The notes: generated from the letters alone by a model not told the origin. DNA of 64,000 nt from Caryophanales bacterium UBA1709 (GCA_002317215.1 DCJD01000010.1:12444-76443), one strand, 5' to 3'. Positions 7,525 through 16,037 are shown, numbered from the stretch's first letter. Made by a program: numbers and translations.

Positions 7525-7647
7525 TTTCATTCACCTCTTGTGATATTATATCACAACACTTTTTCTCTTATCTACTAAAATTAAACATTTATAATTTTAT
7601 AAATAAAAATTATAGGAGATAAGAAAGAAAAGTGAATGAAAATGAGT
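7519..7647. repeat. 16-bp perfect inverted repeat bracketing the rnf promoter
   Basis: ACTCATTTTCATTCAC at 7519-7534 and its exact reverse complement GTGAATGAAAATGAGT at 7632-7647, 97 nt apart. The left arm contains the rnfC start codons. The right arm would start a 14-codon ORF (MKMSIKKRLFLNNL) on the plus strand with GGAGAT upstream, which I do not call a gene. Confidence 0.5.
7538..7556 (-). promoter_or_regulatory. rnf promoter with overlapping 19-bp palindromic operator (Rex/CRP-FNR-like)
   Basis: The 19 bases are a perfect palindrome with 9-bp arms around one central base. On the minus strand they read TTGTGATATAATATCACAA, containing the extended -10 TGATATAAT. The half-sites TTGTGA/TCACAA match those of Rex (NADH-sensing) and resemble CRP/FNR sites, but the spacer is 7 nt where both families normally have 6. 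A repressor bound here would block the polymerase. The leader before rnfC is very short, and the SD GAGGTG follows 1 nt after the palindrome. Confidence 0.75.
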
Positions 7648-7652
7648 ATTAA

Positions 7653-7700
7653 AAAAAGACTATTTTTAAACAATCTTTAATGTTCTTAAATAGTCTTTTT
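7653..7700. terminator. Long-stem terminator after alkylation-repair pseudogene
   Basis: Arms AAAAAGACTATTT (7653-7665) and AAATAGTCTTTTT (7688-7700) form a 13-bp stem with T-tracts on both sides, so it can work in both directions. The right arm lies within the 3' end of the alkylation-repair coding region and the left arm just after its stop codon. Confidence 0.75.
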
Positions 7701-8343
7701 TACCTTGTTCTATTCTATTTGATTCTATAGCTTTTTGAATTGATTTATTCTGAATCCATTTATCTAATTTTTTTGATTCTATTAGTCTAATTGTTTGATC
7801 ATATTGCTTAATTAAGGCTAAAGAATAATACCATGCGATTGCAATATTGATGTAATATTCATTTGATTTAATTGTACTTAAAATATCTAAAAATTTTGGA
7901 TCAAAATCTTCATCTAAAAATAGATTCATAAGACATATAATTCCAAACCTAACCGTATATGTTTTATCTGATTTTAACCACTCTAAAATATACTCTAAAA
8001 TATCATCTTTATGCTTCTAAAAAACTAGTGGCATAATAGTATCACTTGTGGCCCAATTATCAATATATGGAAGAAAGGAAATAATGCGTGATTTTGCTTC
8101 TTCATAATTCTTAATTCTTTGAATTAAGAATCCATGTATTAGATTTTCTTCATAATATTCATGAGGTAATTCATCGAAAAAATCATCTATTTTATCCTTA
8201 GAAAATTCCTTAACTATTTCTCTTAATTTTGGTACTCTTACACCAATGATATTTTCTAATTTATAAGTAGGTGTTAACTTACTAATAAATAACTTATATT
8301 TAGCATCAGAATACTCATATAATTTGTCTAAAATTTCTTTCAT
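7666..8343 (-). pseudogene. AlkD-type DNA alkylation repair protein, interrupted by one in-frame TAG
   Basis: Two ORFs (8343-8017 and 7929-7666) lie in the same frame and, with the stretch between them, make a 225-codon gene broken only by TAG at 8017-8019. The upper part has VRVPKLREIVKEF and YIDNWATSDTIMP. The lower part continues KHKDDILEYILEWL, TYTVRFGIICLMN, EYYINIAIAWYYS and LDKWIQNKSIQKAIES, all typical of the HEAT-repeat AlkD/DUF family that excises alkylated purines. A single AAG to TAG change would explain it. No frameshift is needed. Function is probably lost unless the amber codon is read through; a consensus error cannot be excluded. Confidence 0.88.
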
Positions 8344-8372
8344 ATTTTTTCAATCTAAATTATATACATAAA

Positions 8373-8410
8373 AGCCCCAATATTGAAATATTAATTCAAC
8401 ACTTGGGGCT
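8373..8410 (-). terminator. Terminator of Val-Tyr-Gln-Lys-Leu tRNA operon
   Basis: Stem AGCCCCAA / TTGGGGCT with an inner TTGAA/TTCAA helix, followed on the minus strand by TTTATG. It lies after tRNA-Leu. Confidence 0.75.
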
Positions 8411-8421
8411 AATTTATGTTG

Positions 8422-8510
8422 TGGTGCCCGGAACGGGAATTGAACCCGTAAGGAAGTCGCCTTCCGCAGGATTTTAAGTCCTGTGCGTCTACCTATTCCG
8501 CCACCCGGGC
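8422..8510 (-). tRNA. tRNA-Leu(TAA)
   Basis: Class II tRNA with a long variable arm. Acceptor GCCCGGG, anticodon loop CTTAAAA (anticodon TAA), normal TTCAATT T-loop, encoded CCA. Last gene of a five-tRNA transcript. Confidence 0.96.
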
Positions 8511-8518
8511 ATTAGTAA

Positions 8519-8594
8519 TGGTGACCCGCTGGAGATTCGAACTCCAGACCCCTTGATTAAAAGTCAAGTGCTCTACCGACTGAGCTAGCGGATC
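8519..8594 (-). tRNA. tRNA-Lys(TTT)
   Basis: Cloverleaf with anticodon stem CTTGA/TCAAG, loop CTTTTAA (anticodon TTT), D-loop AGTCGGTA, T-loop TTCGAAT, encoded CCA. Confidence 0.96.
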
Positions 8595-8598
8595 ATAT

Positions 8599-8674
8599 TG
8601 GCTGGGGTAGCTGGATTCGGACCAGCGGAATGCCAGAGTCAAAGTCTAGTGCCTTACCACTTGGCTATACCCCA
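8599..8674 (-). tRNA. tRNA-Gln(TTG), with C55 in the T-loop
   Basis: Acceptor TGGGGTA/TACCCCA, G discriminator, anticodon loop CTTTGAC (TTG), encoded CCA. The T-loop reads TCCGAAT, so the normally universal U55 is C. D-loop GG is kept. Confidence 0.95.
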
Positions 8675-8680
8675 AGAAAA

Positions 8681-8768
8681 TGGTGGAGGAGGACAGATTT
8701 GAACTGCCGAACCCGGTGGGAAATGATTTACAGTCATCTGCGTTTGGCCTCTTCGCTACTCCTCCACG
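8681..8768 (-). tRNA. tRNA-Tyr(GTA)
   Basis: Class II form with long variable arm, acceptor GTGGAGG/CCTCCAC, anticodon loop CTGTAAA (GTA), T-loop TTCAAAT, encoded CCA. Confidence 0.95.
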
Positions 8769-8783
8769 AAGCATTAATTTAAT

Positions 8784-8858
8784 GGTGGATGCTGAGGGGC
8801 TCGAACCCACGACATCCACCTTGTAAGGGTGGCGCTCTCCCAGCTGAGCTAAGCATCC
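8784..8858 (-). tRNA. tRNA-Val(TAC)
   Basis: Acceptor GGATGCT/AGCATCC, anticodon stem CCACC/GGTGG with loop CTTACAA (TAC), T-loop TTCGAGC, encoded CCA. One T:T mismatch occurs in the T-stem. First gene of the five-tRNA operon. Confidence 0.95.
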
Positions 8859-8878
8859 ATTAATATTAATGCTTTTTA

Positions 8879-8907
8879 ATTTTAATTGATAAATTATTAT
8901 TAGTCAA
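8879..8907 (-). promoter_or_regulatory. Promoter of the Val-Tyr-Gln-Lys-Leu tRNA operon
   Basis: On the minus strand: -35 TTGACT (8902-8907), 17-bp spacer, -10 TAAAAT (8879-8884), about 20 bp before tRNA-Val. Confidence 0.7.
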
Positions 8908-9130
8908 TAAATAAATCAAAAAGGACACTAAACAATCAATTTATTTGTTTTGGCATTTAAGCTAATCTTAAATCACTTAGATATGATATACCTTTTTGAA
9001 TTATATGTTAATAGAAAAAGCAAAATATAATCAAATCTTATATATTTTCAATACACTGATAGTGGTTGTCGTAGCAAAGGCTAATTTTTACATATATATA
9101 AATAAATTTATAAGAAAATTCATAAAATAG

Positions 9131-9302
9131 TTGATTTTTATCATTTTCTCACATAATGTATATACGTGTGTGCGAAGAAGCCAGAGGTTGCTAGGTGCGT
9201 ACTTCTCTAAACGCAAAGAGAAGTTGTCATGAGCGCATTACTAGGTAATTTTGGTGGAGCACGTCTATGCAATGAATTTAGACATAAAGGAGGAAATTAT
9301 TC
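9131..9302 (+). promoter_or_regulatory. Promoter and structured 5' leader of the S10 operon
   Basis: A likely -35 TTGATT (9131-9136) is followed 17 bp later by TAATGT (9154-9159). From about 9165 base composition rises sharply: a GC-richer conserved-looking block (GTGTGCGAAGAAGCCAGAGG) is followed by hairpin ACTTCTCT/AGAGAAGT, the block GAGCGCATTACTAGG, GTGGAGCACG, and a GTCTA/TAGAC hairpin just before the rpsJ SD. This looks like a folded regulatory leader, possibly a ribosomal-protein binding site for feedback control. The exact fold and ligand are unknown. Confidence 0.6.
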
Positions 9303-9614
9303 ATGGCAGAAAAGCAAAGAATTAGGATTAAACTTAAAGCTTTCGATCATAAGATACTAGATGATAGTGCTCAAAAGATTGTTGAAGCAGCAAAGAAATC
9401 CGGGGCTAAAGTTGTAGGCCCAGTACCACTTCCAACCGAGAAGCAAGTATATACACTATTAAGAGCTGTTCATAAATACAAGGACGCTCGTGAGCAATTT
9501 GAAATTAGAACTCACAAAAGATTAATCGATATCGTAGACTTACAACCAACTACAGTTAATCAATTAACTAATTTGGTTTTACCAAGTGGTGTTGATATCG
9601 AAATCAAATTATAA
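9303..9614 (+). CDS. rpsJ: 30S ribosomal protein S10
   Basis: 103 aa, normal length, with [20 protein letters not shown] and the conserved RTHKRLIDI segment. S10 sits in the 30S head and also acts as NusE in antitermination. First gene of the long S10-spc-alpha operon. SD AAGGAGG lies 9 nt before the ATG, after the structured leader. The next gene follows after 16 nt. Confidence 0.98.
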   Translation: MAEKQRIRIKLKAFDHKILDDSAQKIVEAAKKSGAKVVGPVPLPTEKQVYTLLRAVHKYKDAREQFEIRTHKRLIDIVDLQPTTVNQLTNLVLPSGVDIEIKL

Positions 9615-9630
9615 TCGGGGGTAGAGAAAT

Positions 9631-10467
9631 ATGAAATCTATTCTTGGAAGAAAAGTAGGTATGACTCAAGTATTTACTACTAGTGGTGAAGTAGTACCAG
9701 TTACAGTCATTGAAGTCTTACCAAATGTAGTCTTACAAAAGAAGACAATCGAATCTGATGGATACAATGCACTTCAAGTCGGTTATGAAGATAAAAGAGT
9801 ATCATTAGCAACTAAACCAGAAAATGGTATTGTTGAAAAAGCAAAAACTGCACCAAAGAAATTCGTTAGAGAATTAAAAGGCGATGAATTAGAAAAATAC
9901 AACGTTGGTGATGAAATCAAAGTTGATATTTTCCAAAGCGGCGAAGCTGTAGACGTTACTGGTAAAACAAAAGGTAAAGGATTCAGCGGTGTCATTAAGA
10001 GATATGGATTCCAAAGAGGTCCTATGGGACATGGTTCTGGATATCATAGAGGAGTAGGTTCACTTGCTACTAGTGGTAGATGGAATAACAGAATCCACCC
10101 AGGAAAGAAAATGCCTGGTCATCATGGATTTACTACAAAGACAGTTTTAAATCTAGTTGTTGTAAGTGTTGATGTTGAAAACAACGTTATGTTAGTTAAA
10201 GGACCAGTTCCAGGAGCTAATAGATCACTTGTAGTAATTAGAACTGCTGTTAAAGCTCAAAAGAAAGCTGCTCAACCATTTGAGTTAGTTAAATATGAAG
10301 CTCCAGTAGTTGAAACTGTAGTTGAAGAAGTTCCAACTGAAGAAGAAGTAACAGTTGAAGTTACTAATACTCAAGAATTAACTGCTGAAGAAACAATTCA
10401 AGAAGCAGTAGAAGCTAATAAAGAAGCAGAAGCAAACACTCCTGCTAACGAAGAAGCTGCTGAATAG
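9631..10467 (+). CDS. rplC: 50S ribosomal protein L3 with acidic C-terminal extension
   Basis: 278 aa; the L3 core (residues 1 to about 212, with GKGFSGVIKRYGFQRGPMGHGS and HPGKKMPGHHG) is normal and binds near the 3' end of 23S rRNA. Residues about 215-278 are an added Glu/Val/Thr/Ala-rich tail (net strongly acidic, e.g. EEVPTEEEVTVEV) not found in most bacteria. No frameshift is visible and the reading frame ends in TAG before the rplD SD. Confidence 0.97.
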   Translation: MKSILGRKVGMTQVFTTSGEVVPVTVIEVLPNVVLQKKTIESDGYNALQVGYEDKRVSLATKPENGIVEKAKTAPKKFVRELKGDELEKYNVGDEIKVDIFQSGEAVDVTGKTKGKGFSGVIKRYGFQRGPMGHGSGYHRGVGSLATSGRWNNRIHPGKKMPGHHGFTTKTVLNLVVVSVDVENNVMLVKGPVPGANRSLVVIRTAVKAQKKAAQPFELVKYEAPVVETVVEEVPTEEEVTVEVTNTQELTAEETIQEAVEANKEAEANTPANEEAAE

Positions 10468-10488
10468 AACGAAAGGAGAGTTTATATT

Positions 10489-11121
10489 ATGCCAAAAGTT
10501 ACAGTTTATAACCAACAAGGCGAAAATGTTGGGTCATTGACATTAAAGGCTGAAATCTTCGGTATCGAACCAAACACACAAGTTGTTTATGATGCTGTTA
10601 GAGTTTCTCAAAATAACGCCCGTCAAGATACTTCAAAAACTAAGAAACGTTCTGAAGTCAGTGGTGGAGGCAAAAAGCCTTATCGTCAAAAAGGAACCGG
10701 TAATGCAAGACAAGGTTCTACAAGATCTCCACAATGGAGACATGGTGGTATCGTATTTGGTCCTACAGGTGATCAAAACCATACAGTAAAACAAAATAAG
10801 AAAGAAAGAGAATTAGCTCTTAAATCAGTCTTATCTGCTAAAGTCAGCGATAAGAAATTCCATGTAGTTGATGAATTCAAGTTTGAAAAAGCATCAACTA
10901 AAGAAATGGTTAAAGTATTAGAAGTATTAAAAGCTAATAACAAACCATTAATCGTTAGAAGCGAAAAATCAATGAATGAACAAGCATTCTTAAGTGCATG
11001 TAATGTTGATGGCTTATATGGTGTTATATATTTTGATGAAGTTAATGTATATGACATATTAAATGCTAATGATGTTATCTTCACTAAAGATGCTATCAAA
11101 GAATTAGAGGAGGGATTTTAG
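10489..11121 (+). CDS. rplD: 50S ribosomal protein L4
   Basis: 210 aa with the L4 signature GGGKKPYRQKGTGNARQGS and RSPQWRHGGIVFGP, the loop that reaches the peptide exit tunnel. In E. coli L4 feeds back on the S10 leader; here that is only a possibility. Preceded by GAAAGGAGAG. Confidence 0.98.
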   Translation: MPKVTVYNQQGENVGSLTLKAEIFGIEPNTQVVYDAVRVSQNNARQDTSKTKKRSEVSGGGKKPYRQKGTGNARQGSTRSPQWRHGGIVFGPTGDQNHTVKQNKKERELALKSVLSAKVSDKKFHVVDEFKFEKASTKEMVKVLEVLKANNKPLIVRSEKSMNEQAFLSACNVDGLYGVIYFDEVNVYDILNANDVIFTKDAIKELEEGF

Positions 11122-11124
11122 TAT

Positions 11125-11463
11125 ATGGCTACCAAGAAAACACAAGAAGTTAGAAAGTTCCCAGTTCCAACTCCTCATGATTATGAAGTCTTAAAGACTC
11201 CAGTAGTAACAGAAAAATCAATGAAATTAATGCAAGAACAAAATACTATCGTTCTTAAAGTTAATCAAAGCGTTACTGCACCAGAAATTAAACATGCATT
11301 CGAAGCAATCTTCAATAAGAAAGTTGCTAGAATCAATACAATCAACGTAAGATCAAAAGATAAGAAGTTAGGTAGATTTGAAGGTAGTGTTTCTGCTTAT
11401 AAGAAAGCTATTATCAAACTAGCTGATGGCGAATCTTTAGATTTATTTGAAGAAAGTAAGTAA
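11125..11463 (+). CDS. rplW: 50S ribosomal protein L23
   Basis: 112 aa; L23 core from about residue 18 (DYEVLKTPVVTEKS) after a short extra N-terminus. L23 lines the exit of the peptide tunnel and docks trigger factor and SRP. The ATG is 3 nt after the rplD stop; its SD (GGAGGGA) lies in the last rplD codons. Confidence 0.97.
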   Translation: MATKKTQEVRKFPVPTPHDYEVLKTPVVTEKSMKLMQEQNTIVLKVNQSVTAPEIKHAFEAIFNKKVARINTINVRSKDKKLGRFEGSVSAYKKAIIKLADGESLDLFEESK

Positions 11464-11477
11464 GGAGGTAAATAATT

Positions 11478-12311
11478 ATGGCTATTAAGAAATATAAACC
11501 AACAACAGCTGGTCGTCGTAATATGTCTACATTAGATAACTCTGCTCTTACTAAAAAGAAACCAGAAAGAAGTCTAGTTGTTCATATTAAGAAAACTGGT
11601 GGTAGAAACAATCTTGGTTACATCACTTGCAGACATATCGGTGGTGGAGCTAAGAAACAATACCGTTTAATTGATTTCAAGAGAAATAAAGATGGTATTA
11701 TCGGACATGTTCAAGCAATTGAATACGATCCAAACAGAACAAGTAATATTGCTTTAATCGCTTATGAAGATGGCGAAAAGAGATATATTATTGCTCCTAA
11801 AGGTTTAGAAGTTGGCAACAAAGTTGTCTCTGGAGTAGATGCTGATATTAAAGTAGGTAATGCATTACCTTTAGCAAATATCCCAGAAGGTACATTCATT
11901 CACAACATTGAATTAAAACCTGGTTGTGGTGGTCAACTTGTTAGAAGTGCTGGAACAAGTGCTCAAATCTTAGGTAAAGAAGATAAATATATTATTGTTA
12001 GACTTGCTAGTGGTGAAGTTAGAAAAATCTTAGCTACTTGTAAAGCAACAGTTGGTGAAGTTGGTAATGAAGACCACTCATTAGTACACCTTGGTACTGC
12101 TGGTAAGAAGAGACATTTAGGTATCAGACCAACAGTTAGAGGTAGCGCAATGAACCCTTGCGATCACCCTCATGGTGGTGGTGAAGGTAAATGTCCTGTC
12201 GGACGTGATGCTCCTAGAACTCCTTGGGGTAAGAGAGCACTTGGCGTCAAGACAAGAAATATGAAGAAAGCTTCTTCTAAGTTAATTATTAGAAGAGTCA
12301 ATGATAAATAG
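11478..12311 (+). CDS. rplB: 50S ribosomal protein L2
   Basis: 277 aa, normal. Contains [20 protein letters not shown], the loop with the His near the peptidyl transferase centre. SD AAGGAGG before the ATG. Needed for subunit joining. Confidence 0.98.
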   Translation: MAIKKYKPTTAGRRNMSTLDNSALTKKKPERSLVVHIKKTGGRNNLGYITCRHIGGGAKKQYRLIDFKRNKDGIIGHVQAIEYDPNRTSNIALIAYEDGEKRYIIAPKGLEVGNKVVSGVDADIKVGNALPLANIPEGTFIHNIELKPGCGGQLVRSAGTSAQILGKEDKYIIVRLASGEVRKILATCKATVGEVGNEDHSLVHLGTAGKKRHLGIRPTVRGSAMNPCDHPHGGGEGKCPVGRDAPRTPWGKRALGVKTRNMKKASSKLIIRRVNDK

Positions 12312-12325
12312 GAGGTATAGGTCAT

Positions 12326-12619
12326 ATGGCAAGAAGCGTTAAAAAGGGACCATTTGTCGATGCTCACTTAATGAAAAAAGTACAAGCATTAAATGAATCT
12401 CATAAAAAAGAAGTTATTAAAACCTGGTCAAGAAGATCTACTATCTTCCCAGAATTCGTTGAACATACATTCGCTGTACATAACGGAAGAGAACATGTTC
12501 CAGTTTATGTAACAGAAGATATGATCGGACACAAGCTTGGAGAATTTGCTCCAACTAGAAAATATACTGGTCATACTGGTCATACTGCAGAAGATAAAGC
12601 TGCAGCAGCTAGTAAATAG
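12326..12619 (+). CDS. rpsS: 30S ribosomal protein S19
   Basis: 97 aa; starts [19 protein letters not shown] and has [22 protein letters not shown] and [11 protein letters not shown], all typical. The C-terminal [16 protein letters not shown] tail is slightly Ala/Lys rich. Binds the 30S head with S13. Confidence 0.98.
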   Translation: MARSVKKGPFVDAHLMKKVQALNESHKKEVIKTWSRRSTIFPEFVEHTFAVHNGREHVPVYVTEDMIGHKLGEFAPTRKYTGHTGHTAEDKAAAASK

Positions 12620-12631
12620 GAGGTAACTTAA

Positions 12632-12976
12632 ATGGAAAACAATACTGCTTATGCAATAGCAAAAACTGTTAGAGTTACTCCTCGTAAAGCTCGTTTAGTT
12701 ATCGATTTAGTTAGAGGCAAAACTGTTAACGAAGCAAAAGCAATCTTAGCAAACACTGATAAAGCTGTTGCTCCAATTGTTTTAAAGGTAGTTAATAGTG
12801 CTGCTGCTAATGCTATAAATAACTTTAATATGAATGCTGATCGTTTATACATTTGTGAAGCATATGCTAATGAAGGTATTAGAATGAAAAGATTCATGCC
12901 AAGAGCAAAAGGTAGTGCTAGCGGTTTAGTTAAAAGAACTTGCCACATCTTTGTTAGAGTGGCTGAAAGAGGATAG
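12632..12976 (+). CDS. rplV: 50S ribosomal protein L22
   Basis: 114 aa with [17 protein letters not shown] and the tunnel-lining beta hairpin ([20 protein letters not shown]). SD AGGAGG at the end of rpsS. Confidence 0.98.
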   Translation: MENNTAYAIAKTVRVTPRKARLVIDLVRGKTVNEAKAILANTDKAVAPIVLKVVNSAAANAINNFNMNADRLYICEAYANEGIRMKRFMPRAKGSASGLVKRTCHIFVRVAERG

Positions 12977-12987
12977 GAGGTAATACT

Positions 12988-13656
12988 ATGGGTCAAAAAG
13001 TTAGTCCAGTCGGAATGAGAGTTGGCATTAATAGAGAATGGGATTCATCTTGGTATGCCTCTGATAAGAATTATGCAAAATTCTTAAATGAAGATATCGC
13101 TGTTAGAAAATATCTTGAAAAAGAATTAAAAGACGCAATTTTATCTAGAACATTAATTAAAAGATCAAAAGCAAACGAAGTTGAAGTTGAAGTATTAGTT
13201 GTCAGAACTGGTGTTGTTATCGGTCAAGATGGTACTAGAGTAAATCAAATTTCTAAAGAGTTAAGCAAATTAACTCATGGTAGCAAAGTTAATTTCAAAG
13301 TTGTTGAAATTAAAAACCCAGATTTAGACGCAATTGTTGTTGCTAAATCTATCGCTGCTCAATTAGAAGCTCGTGCTTCTTTCAGAGCTGCACAAAAGAA
13401 AACTATTAAGAAAGTCATGAGTGCTGGAGCAAAAGGTATTAAAACTAGTGTTTCAGGAAGACTTGGTGGTGCTGATATTGCAAGAGCTGAAGGTTATGCT
13501 GAAGGAGTTACTCCATTACATACCTTAAGAAGTGATATTGACTTCGCTACAGCTGAAGCTATGACTACATATGGAAAACTTGGAGTTAAAGTTTGGATCT
13601 GTAGAGGAGAAATCCTTCCAGAAAGAAAAGCTCCAGTTGAAGCGAAAGGAGAGTAA
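12988..13656 (+). CDS. rpsC: 30S ribosomal protein S3
   Basis: 222 aa: N-terminal KH type II domain with GVVIGQDG in place of the GxxG loop, then the C-terminal S3 domain (ISGRLGG-type [14 protein letters not shown]). Binds the mRNA entry site. SD AGGAGG. Confidence 0.98.
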   Translation: MGQKVSPVGMRVGINREWDSSWYASDKNYAKFLNEDIAVRKYLEKELKDAILSRTLIKRSKANEVEVEVLVVRTGVVIGQDGTRVNQISKELSKLTHGSKVNFKVVEIKNPDLDAIVVAKSIAAQLEARASFRAAQKKTIKKVMSAGAKGIKTSVSGRLGGADIARAEGYAEGVTPLHTLRSDIDFATAEAMTTYGKLGVKVWICRGEILPERKAPVEAKGE

Positions 13657-13662
13657 TTTACT

Positions 13663-14076
13663 ATGTTAATGCCAAAAAGAACAAAGTATAGAAGACCTCA
13701 TCGCTTAAGTTATGAAGGTAAATCAAAAGGTGGTAATAAAGTAGACTTCGGTACTTGGGGTTTACAAGCATTAGAAGGTGCTTATATTACTGCAAACCAA
13801 ATTGAAGCTGCTCGTATTTGTTTAAGTAGATACACAAAAAGAAACGGTCAAGTTTGGATTAGAATATTCCCACAACTATCAAAAACAAAGAAACCTCTAG
13901 AAGTCCGTATGGGTTCTGGTAAAGGTGCTCCAGATTGTTGGGTAGCAGTTGTTAAAACTGGTAGAGTAATGTTTGAAATCGCTGGTGTTAGTGATGAAGA
14001 TTGCAGAGAAGCATTAAGATTAGCTGCTCAAAAATTACCTATTAAATGTAAGATTATCGGTAGAGAGGAGGCTTAA
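13663..14076 (+). CDS. rplP: 50S ribosomal protein L16
   Basis: 137 aa beginning [14 protein letters not shown], the usual L16 start, so the first ATG is chosen. Contains [22 protein letters not shown] near the A-site tRNA. SD AAAGGAGAG is within the rpsC end. Confidence 0.98.
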   Translation: MLMPKRTKYRRPHRLSYEGKSKGGNKVDFGTWGLQALEGAYITANQIEAARICLSRYTKRNGQVWIRIFPQLSKTKKPLEVRMGSGKGAPDCWVAVVKTGRVMFEIAGVSDEDCREALRLAAQKLPIKCKIIGREEA

Positions 14077-14078
14077 GT

Positions 14079-14270
14079 ATGAAGGTTAGCGAAATTAGAG
14101 AACTAAAAACTGAAGAATTAGTTGCTAAAGTTAAAGCTTTAAAAGAAGAATTATTTGTGCTTAAGTTTCAACAAGCTACTGGTAAAGTAGAAGGTGCTAC
14201 TAAAGCAAAACAAATCAGAAAAGATATCGCAAGATGTCTAACAGTTATTGAAGAAAGAAAGGATAAGTAA
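14079..14270 (+). CDS. rpmC: 50S ribosomal protein L29
   Basis: 63 aa two-helix protein with [12 protein letters not shown] and [13 protein letters not shown]. Two nt after rplP; its stop codon overlaps the rpsQ ATG. Confidence 0.97.
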   Translation: MKVSEIRELKTEELVAKVKALKEELFVLKFQQATGKVEGATKAKQIRKDIARCLTVIEERKDK

Positions 14271-14539
14271 TGGTTATGGAAAGAAAAGCTCGTAGAACTC
14301 TAGTAGGTATTGTTACAAGTGATAAGATGACTAAAACCATCACTGTCCAAGTCAATACTGAAAAGAAACATTCCTTATATGGAAAGAAAACTGTAGTTTC
14401 TAAAAAATATAAGGCACATGATGAAGAACAAATTGCCCATGTAGGTGATAAGGTTGAAATCATGGAATGCCGTCCATTAAGCGCTGACAAACACTTTAGA
14501 TTAGTTAAGATCATCGCTAAAGCTGGACTTGTTGCATAG
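14270..14539 (+). CDS. rpsQ: 30S ribosomal protein S17
   Basis: 89 aa OB-fold protein ([34 protein letters not shown]). Translation is coupled to rpmC through a TAATG overlap; a second ATG two codons later is also possible. Confidence 0.97.
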   Translation: MVMERKARRTLVGIVTSDKMTKTITVQVNTEKKHSLYGKKTVVSKKYKAHDEEQIAHVGDKVEIMECRPLSADKHFRLVKIIAKAGLVA

Positions 14540-14551
14540 GAGGTAATATAT

Positions 14552-14926
14552 ATGGTACAAAGAGAATCCAATCTTGTAGTAGCAGATAACTCTGGTGCAA
14601 GAAGTGTAAGAATATTCAATATTAAAGGTGGAAGTTTTGTTAAGAGTGCTTCTATTGGTGATATTGTAAAATGTGCTGTCAAGGATGCTATTCCTGGTGG
14701 TACTGTTAAGAAAAGTGATGTAGTACTAGCTGTTATTGTTAGAACTAAGAAAGAAATCACTAGAAAAGATGGACAAAGAATTAGATTTGATGACAACGCT
14801 GTTGTTTTAATCAAAGATGACTTAACTCCAATTGGTACTCGTGTCTTTGGCCCTGTAGCAAGAGAGTTAAGAGAAAAAGGTGAAGGATTCATGAAGATTG
14901 TTTCCTTAGCACCTGAAGTTTTATAG
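14552..14926 (+). CDS. rplN: 50S ribosomal protein L14
   Basis: 124 aa, slightly longer than the usual 122, beginning [16 protein letters not shown]; conserved core and C-terminal [12 protein letters not shown]. Binds near the factor-binding site. SD AGGAGG. Confidence 0.98.
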   Translation: MVQRESNLVVADNSGARSVRIFNIKGGSFVKSASIGDIVKCAVKDAIPGGTVKKSDVVLAVIVRTKKEITRKDGQRIRFDDNAVVLIKDDLTPIGTRVFGPVARELREKGEGFMKIVSLAPEVL

Positions 14927-14937
14927 GAGGTATTATC

Positions 14938-15483
14938 ATGAAATTAAGAAAAGGTGATACTGTTATCGTAATTAGTGGTGGTAACTCAAAAAGAAACAAC
15001 GACAAAGGCAAAACAGGTGAAGTCTTAAGCGTTGACACTAAAACTAATCAAGTTGTTGTACAAGGTATTAATGTTGTTGTAAAACACAAGAAACCAACTC
15101 AACAAGATACTGAAGGTAGCATTGTAACTAAAGAAGCTCCAATTGATGCAAGTAACGTAGCTTACTACGATACTAAGACTAAAGAAAGAGTTAAGATTGG
15201 TTTCAAAACTATCAACGGTAAAAAAGTTAGAGTTAATAAGAAAACTGGTTTAGAACTTGGTAAGAAAGCTCCTAAGGCTGAAAAAGCTGCTCCAAAAGCA
15301 GAAGAAACTAAAGTTGAAGAAGTAAAACCAGTTGAAAAAGCAGCAGCTCCAAAAACTACTGCAGCAAAGACTACTGCAGCAAAATCAACTGCAACAAAGT
15401 CAACAGCTGCTAAGTCAACTGCAGCAAAATCAACAGCTGCTAAAAAGACTACAGCAGCAAAAGCAAAGGAGGAAGCAAAATAG
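14938..15483 (+). CDS. rplX: 50S ribosomal protein L24 with basic repeat extension
   Basis: 181 aa instead of about 103. The KOW-domain core (residues 1-105, KLRKGDTVIVISGGNSKRN) is normal. Residues about 107-181 are low complexity: Ala/Lys/Glu first, then tandem copies of TAAKS/T, and a final AKAKEEAK. L24 lies at the tunnel exit, so this flexible positive arm could reach nascent chains or membrane. DNA repeats here may be unstable in length. Confidence 0.97.
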   Translation: MKLRKGDTVIVISGGNSKRNNDKGKTGEVLSVDTKTNQVVVQGINVVVKHKKPTQQDTEGSIVTKEAPIDASNVAYYDTKTKERVKIGFKTINGKKVRVNKKTGLELGKKAPKAEKAAPKAEETKVEEVKPVEKAAAPKTTAAKTTAAKSTATKSTAAKSTAAKSTAAKKTTAAKAKEEAK

Positions 15484-15486
15484 TTT

Positions 15487-16026
15487 ATGAATAGATTACT
15501 TGAAAAATATAAAACAGAAGTTGCTCCTGCTTTAAATAAACAATTTAAATACAAATCAGTAATGCAAACACCAAAACTAGTTAAAGTTGTTATTAACATG
15601 GGTGTTGGTGATGCAACAGGTAATGCAAAATTCTTAGAAGATGCTGTCAAAGAATTAACTCAAATTTCTGGACAAAAGCCATTAATTACTAAAGCTAAGA
15701 AATCTATTGCTACTTTCAAATTAAGACAAGGAATGGAAATCGGTGCTAAGGTTACATTAAGAGGCGAAAGAATGTATGAATTCTTAGATAAGCTATTCAA
15801 TATTACTTTACCACGTGTAAGAGACTTTAGAGGAGTTTCTAAAACAGCATTTGATGGTAGAGGTGGATACACTTTAGGTATCAAAGAACAAATTATCTTC
15901 CCTGAAATTAATTACGAACAAGTAAATAGAGTCAGAGGTATGGATATTTGTATCGTTTCAACAGCTAATAACGATGAGCAAGCAAAAGCCTTATTAGAAG
16001 GTTTAGGCATGCCATTCGCTAAGTAG
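15487..16026 (+). CDS. rplE: 50S ribosomal protein L5
   Basis: 179 aa with [20 protein letters not shown] and LRDFRGVS-type [19 protein letters not shown]. Binds 5S rRNA. The SD AAGGAGG lies inside the end of rplX, 13 nt before the ATG. Confidence 0.98.
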   Translation: MNRLLEKYKTEVAPALNKQFKYKSVMQTPKLVKVVINMGVGDATGNAKFLEDAVKELTQISGQKPLITKAKKSIATFKLRQGMEIGAKVTLRGERMYEFLDKLFNITLPRVRDFRGVSKTAFDGRGGYTLGIKEQIIFPEINYEQVNRVRGMDICIVSTANNDEQAKALLEGLGMPFAK

Positions 16027-16037
16027 GAGGTTAAATT

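Larger units (their letters stand above)
8859..9302. other. 444-bp gene-free region between divergent tRNA and ribosomal protein operons
   Basis: No coding region is seen. It holds the minus-strand tRNA promoter (8879-8907), an AT-rich stretch without clear features (about 8910-9120), and the promoter and structured leader of the S10 operon (9131-9302). Confidence 0.7.

Noticed and set aside
7636..7680. 14-codon ORF MKMSIKKRLFLNNL opposite rnfC
   Set aside because: Its start is simply the inverted copy of the rnfC start region; too short to call a gene.
8017..8019. TAG as a sense codon (pyrrolysine or code change)
   Set aside because: About 28 genes here end in TAG with no extension, so TAG is a normal stop.
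14245..14892. 215-aa antisense ORF opposite rpsQ and rplN
   Set aside because: It is a shadow of highly conserved ribosomal genes with no SD; long antisense ORFs are common opposite AT-rich, Lys-rich coding regions.
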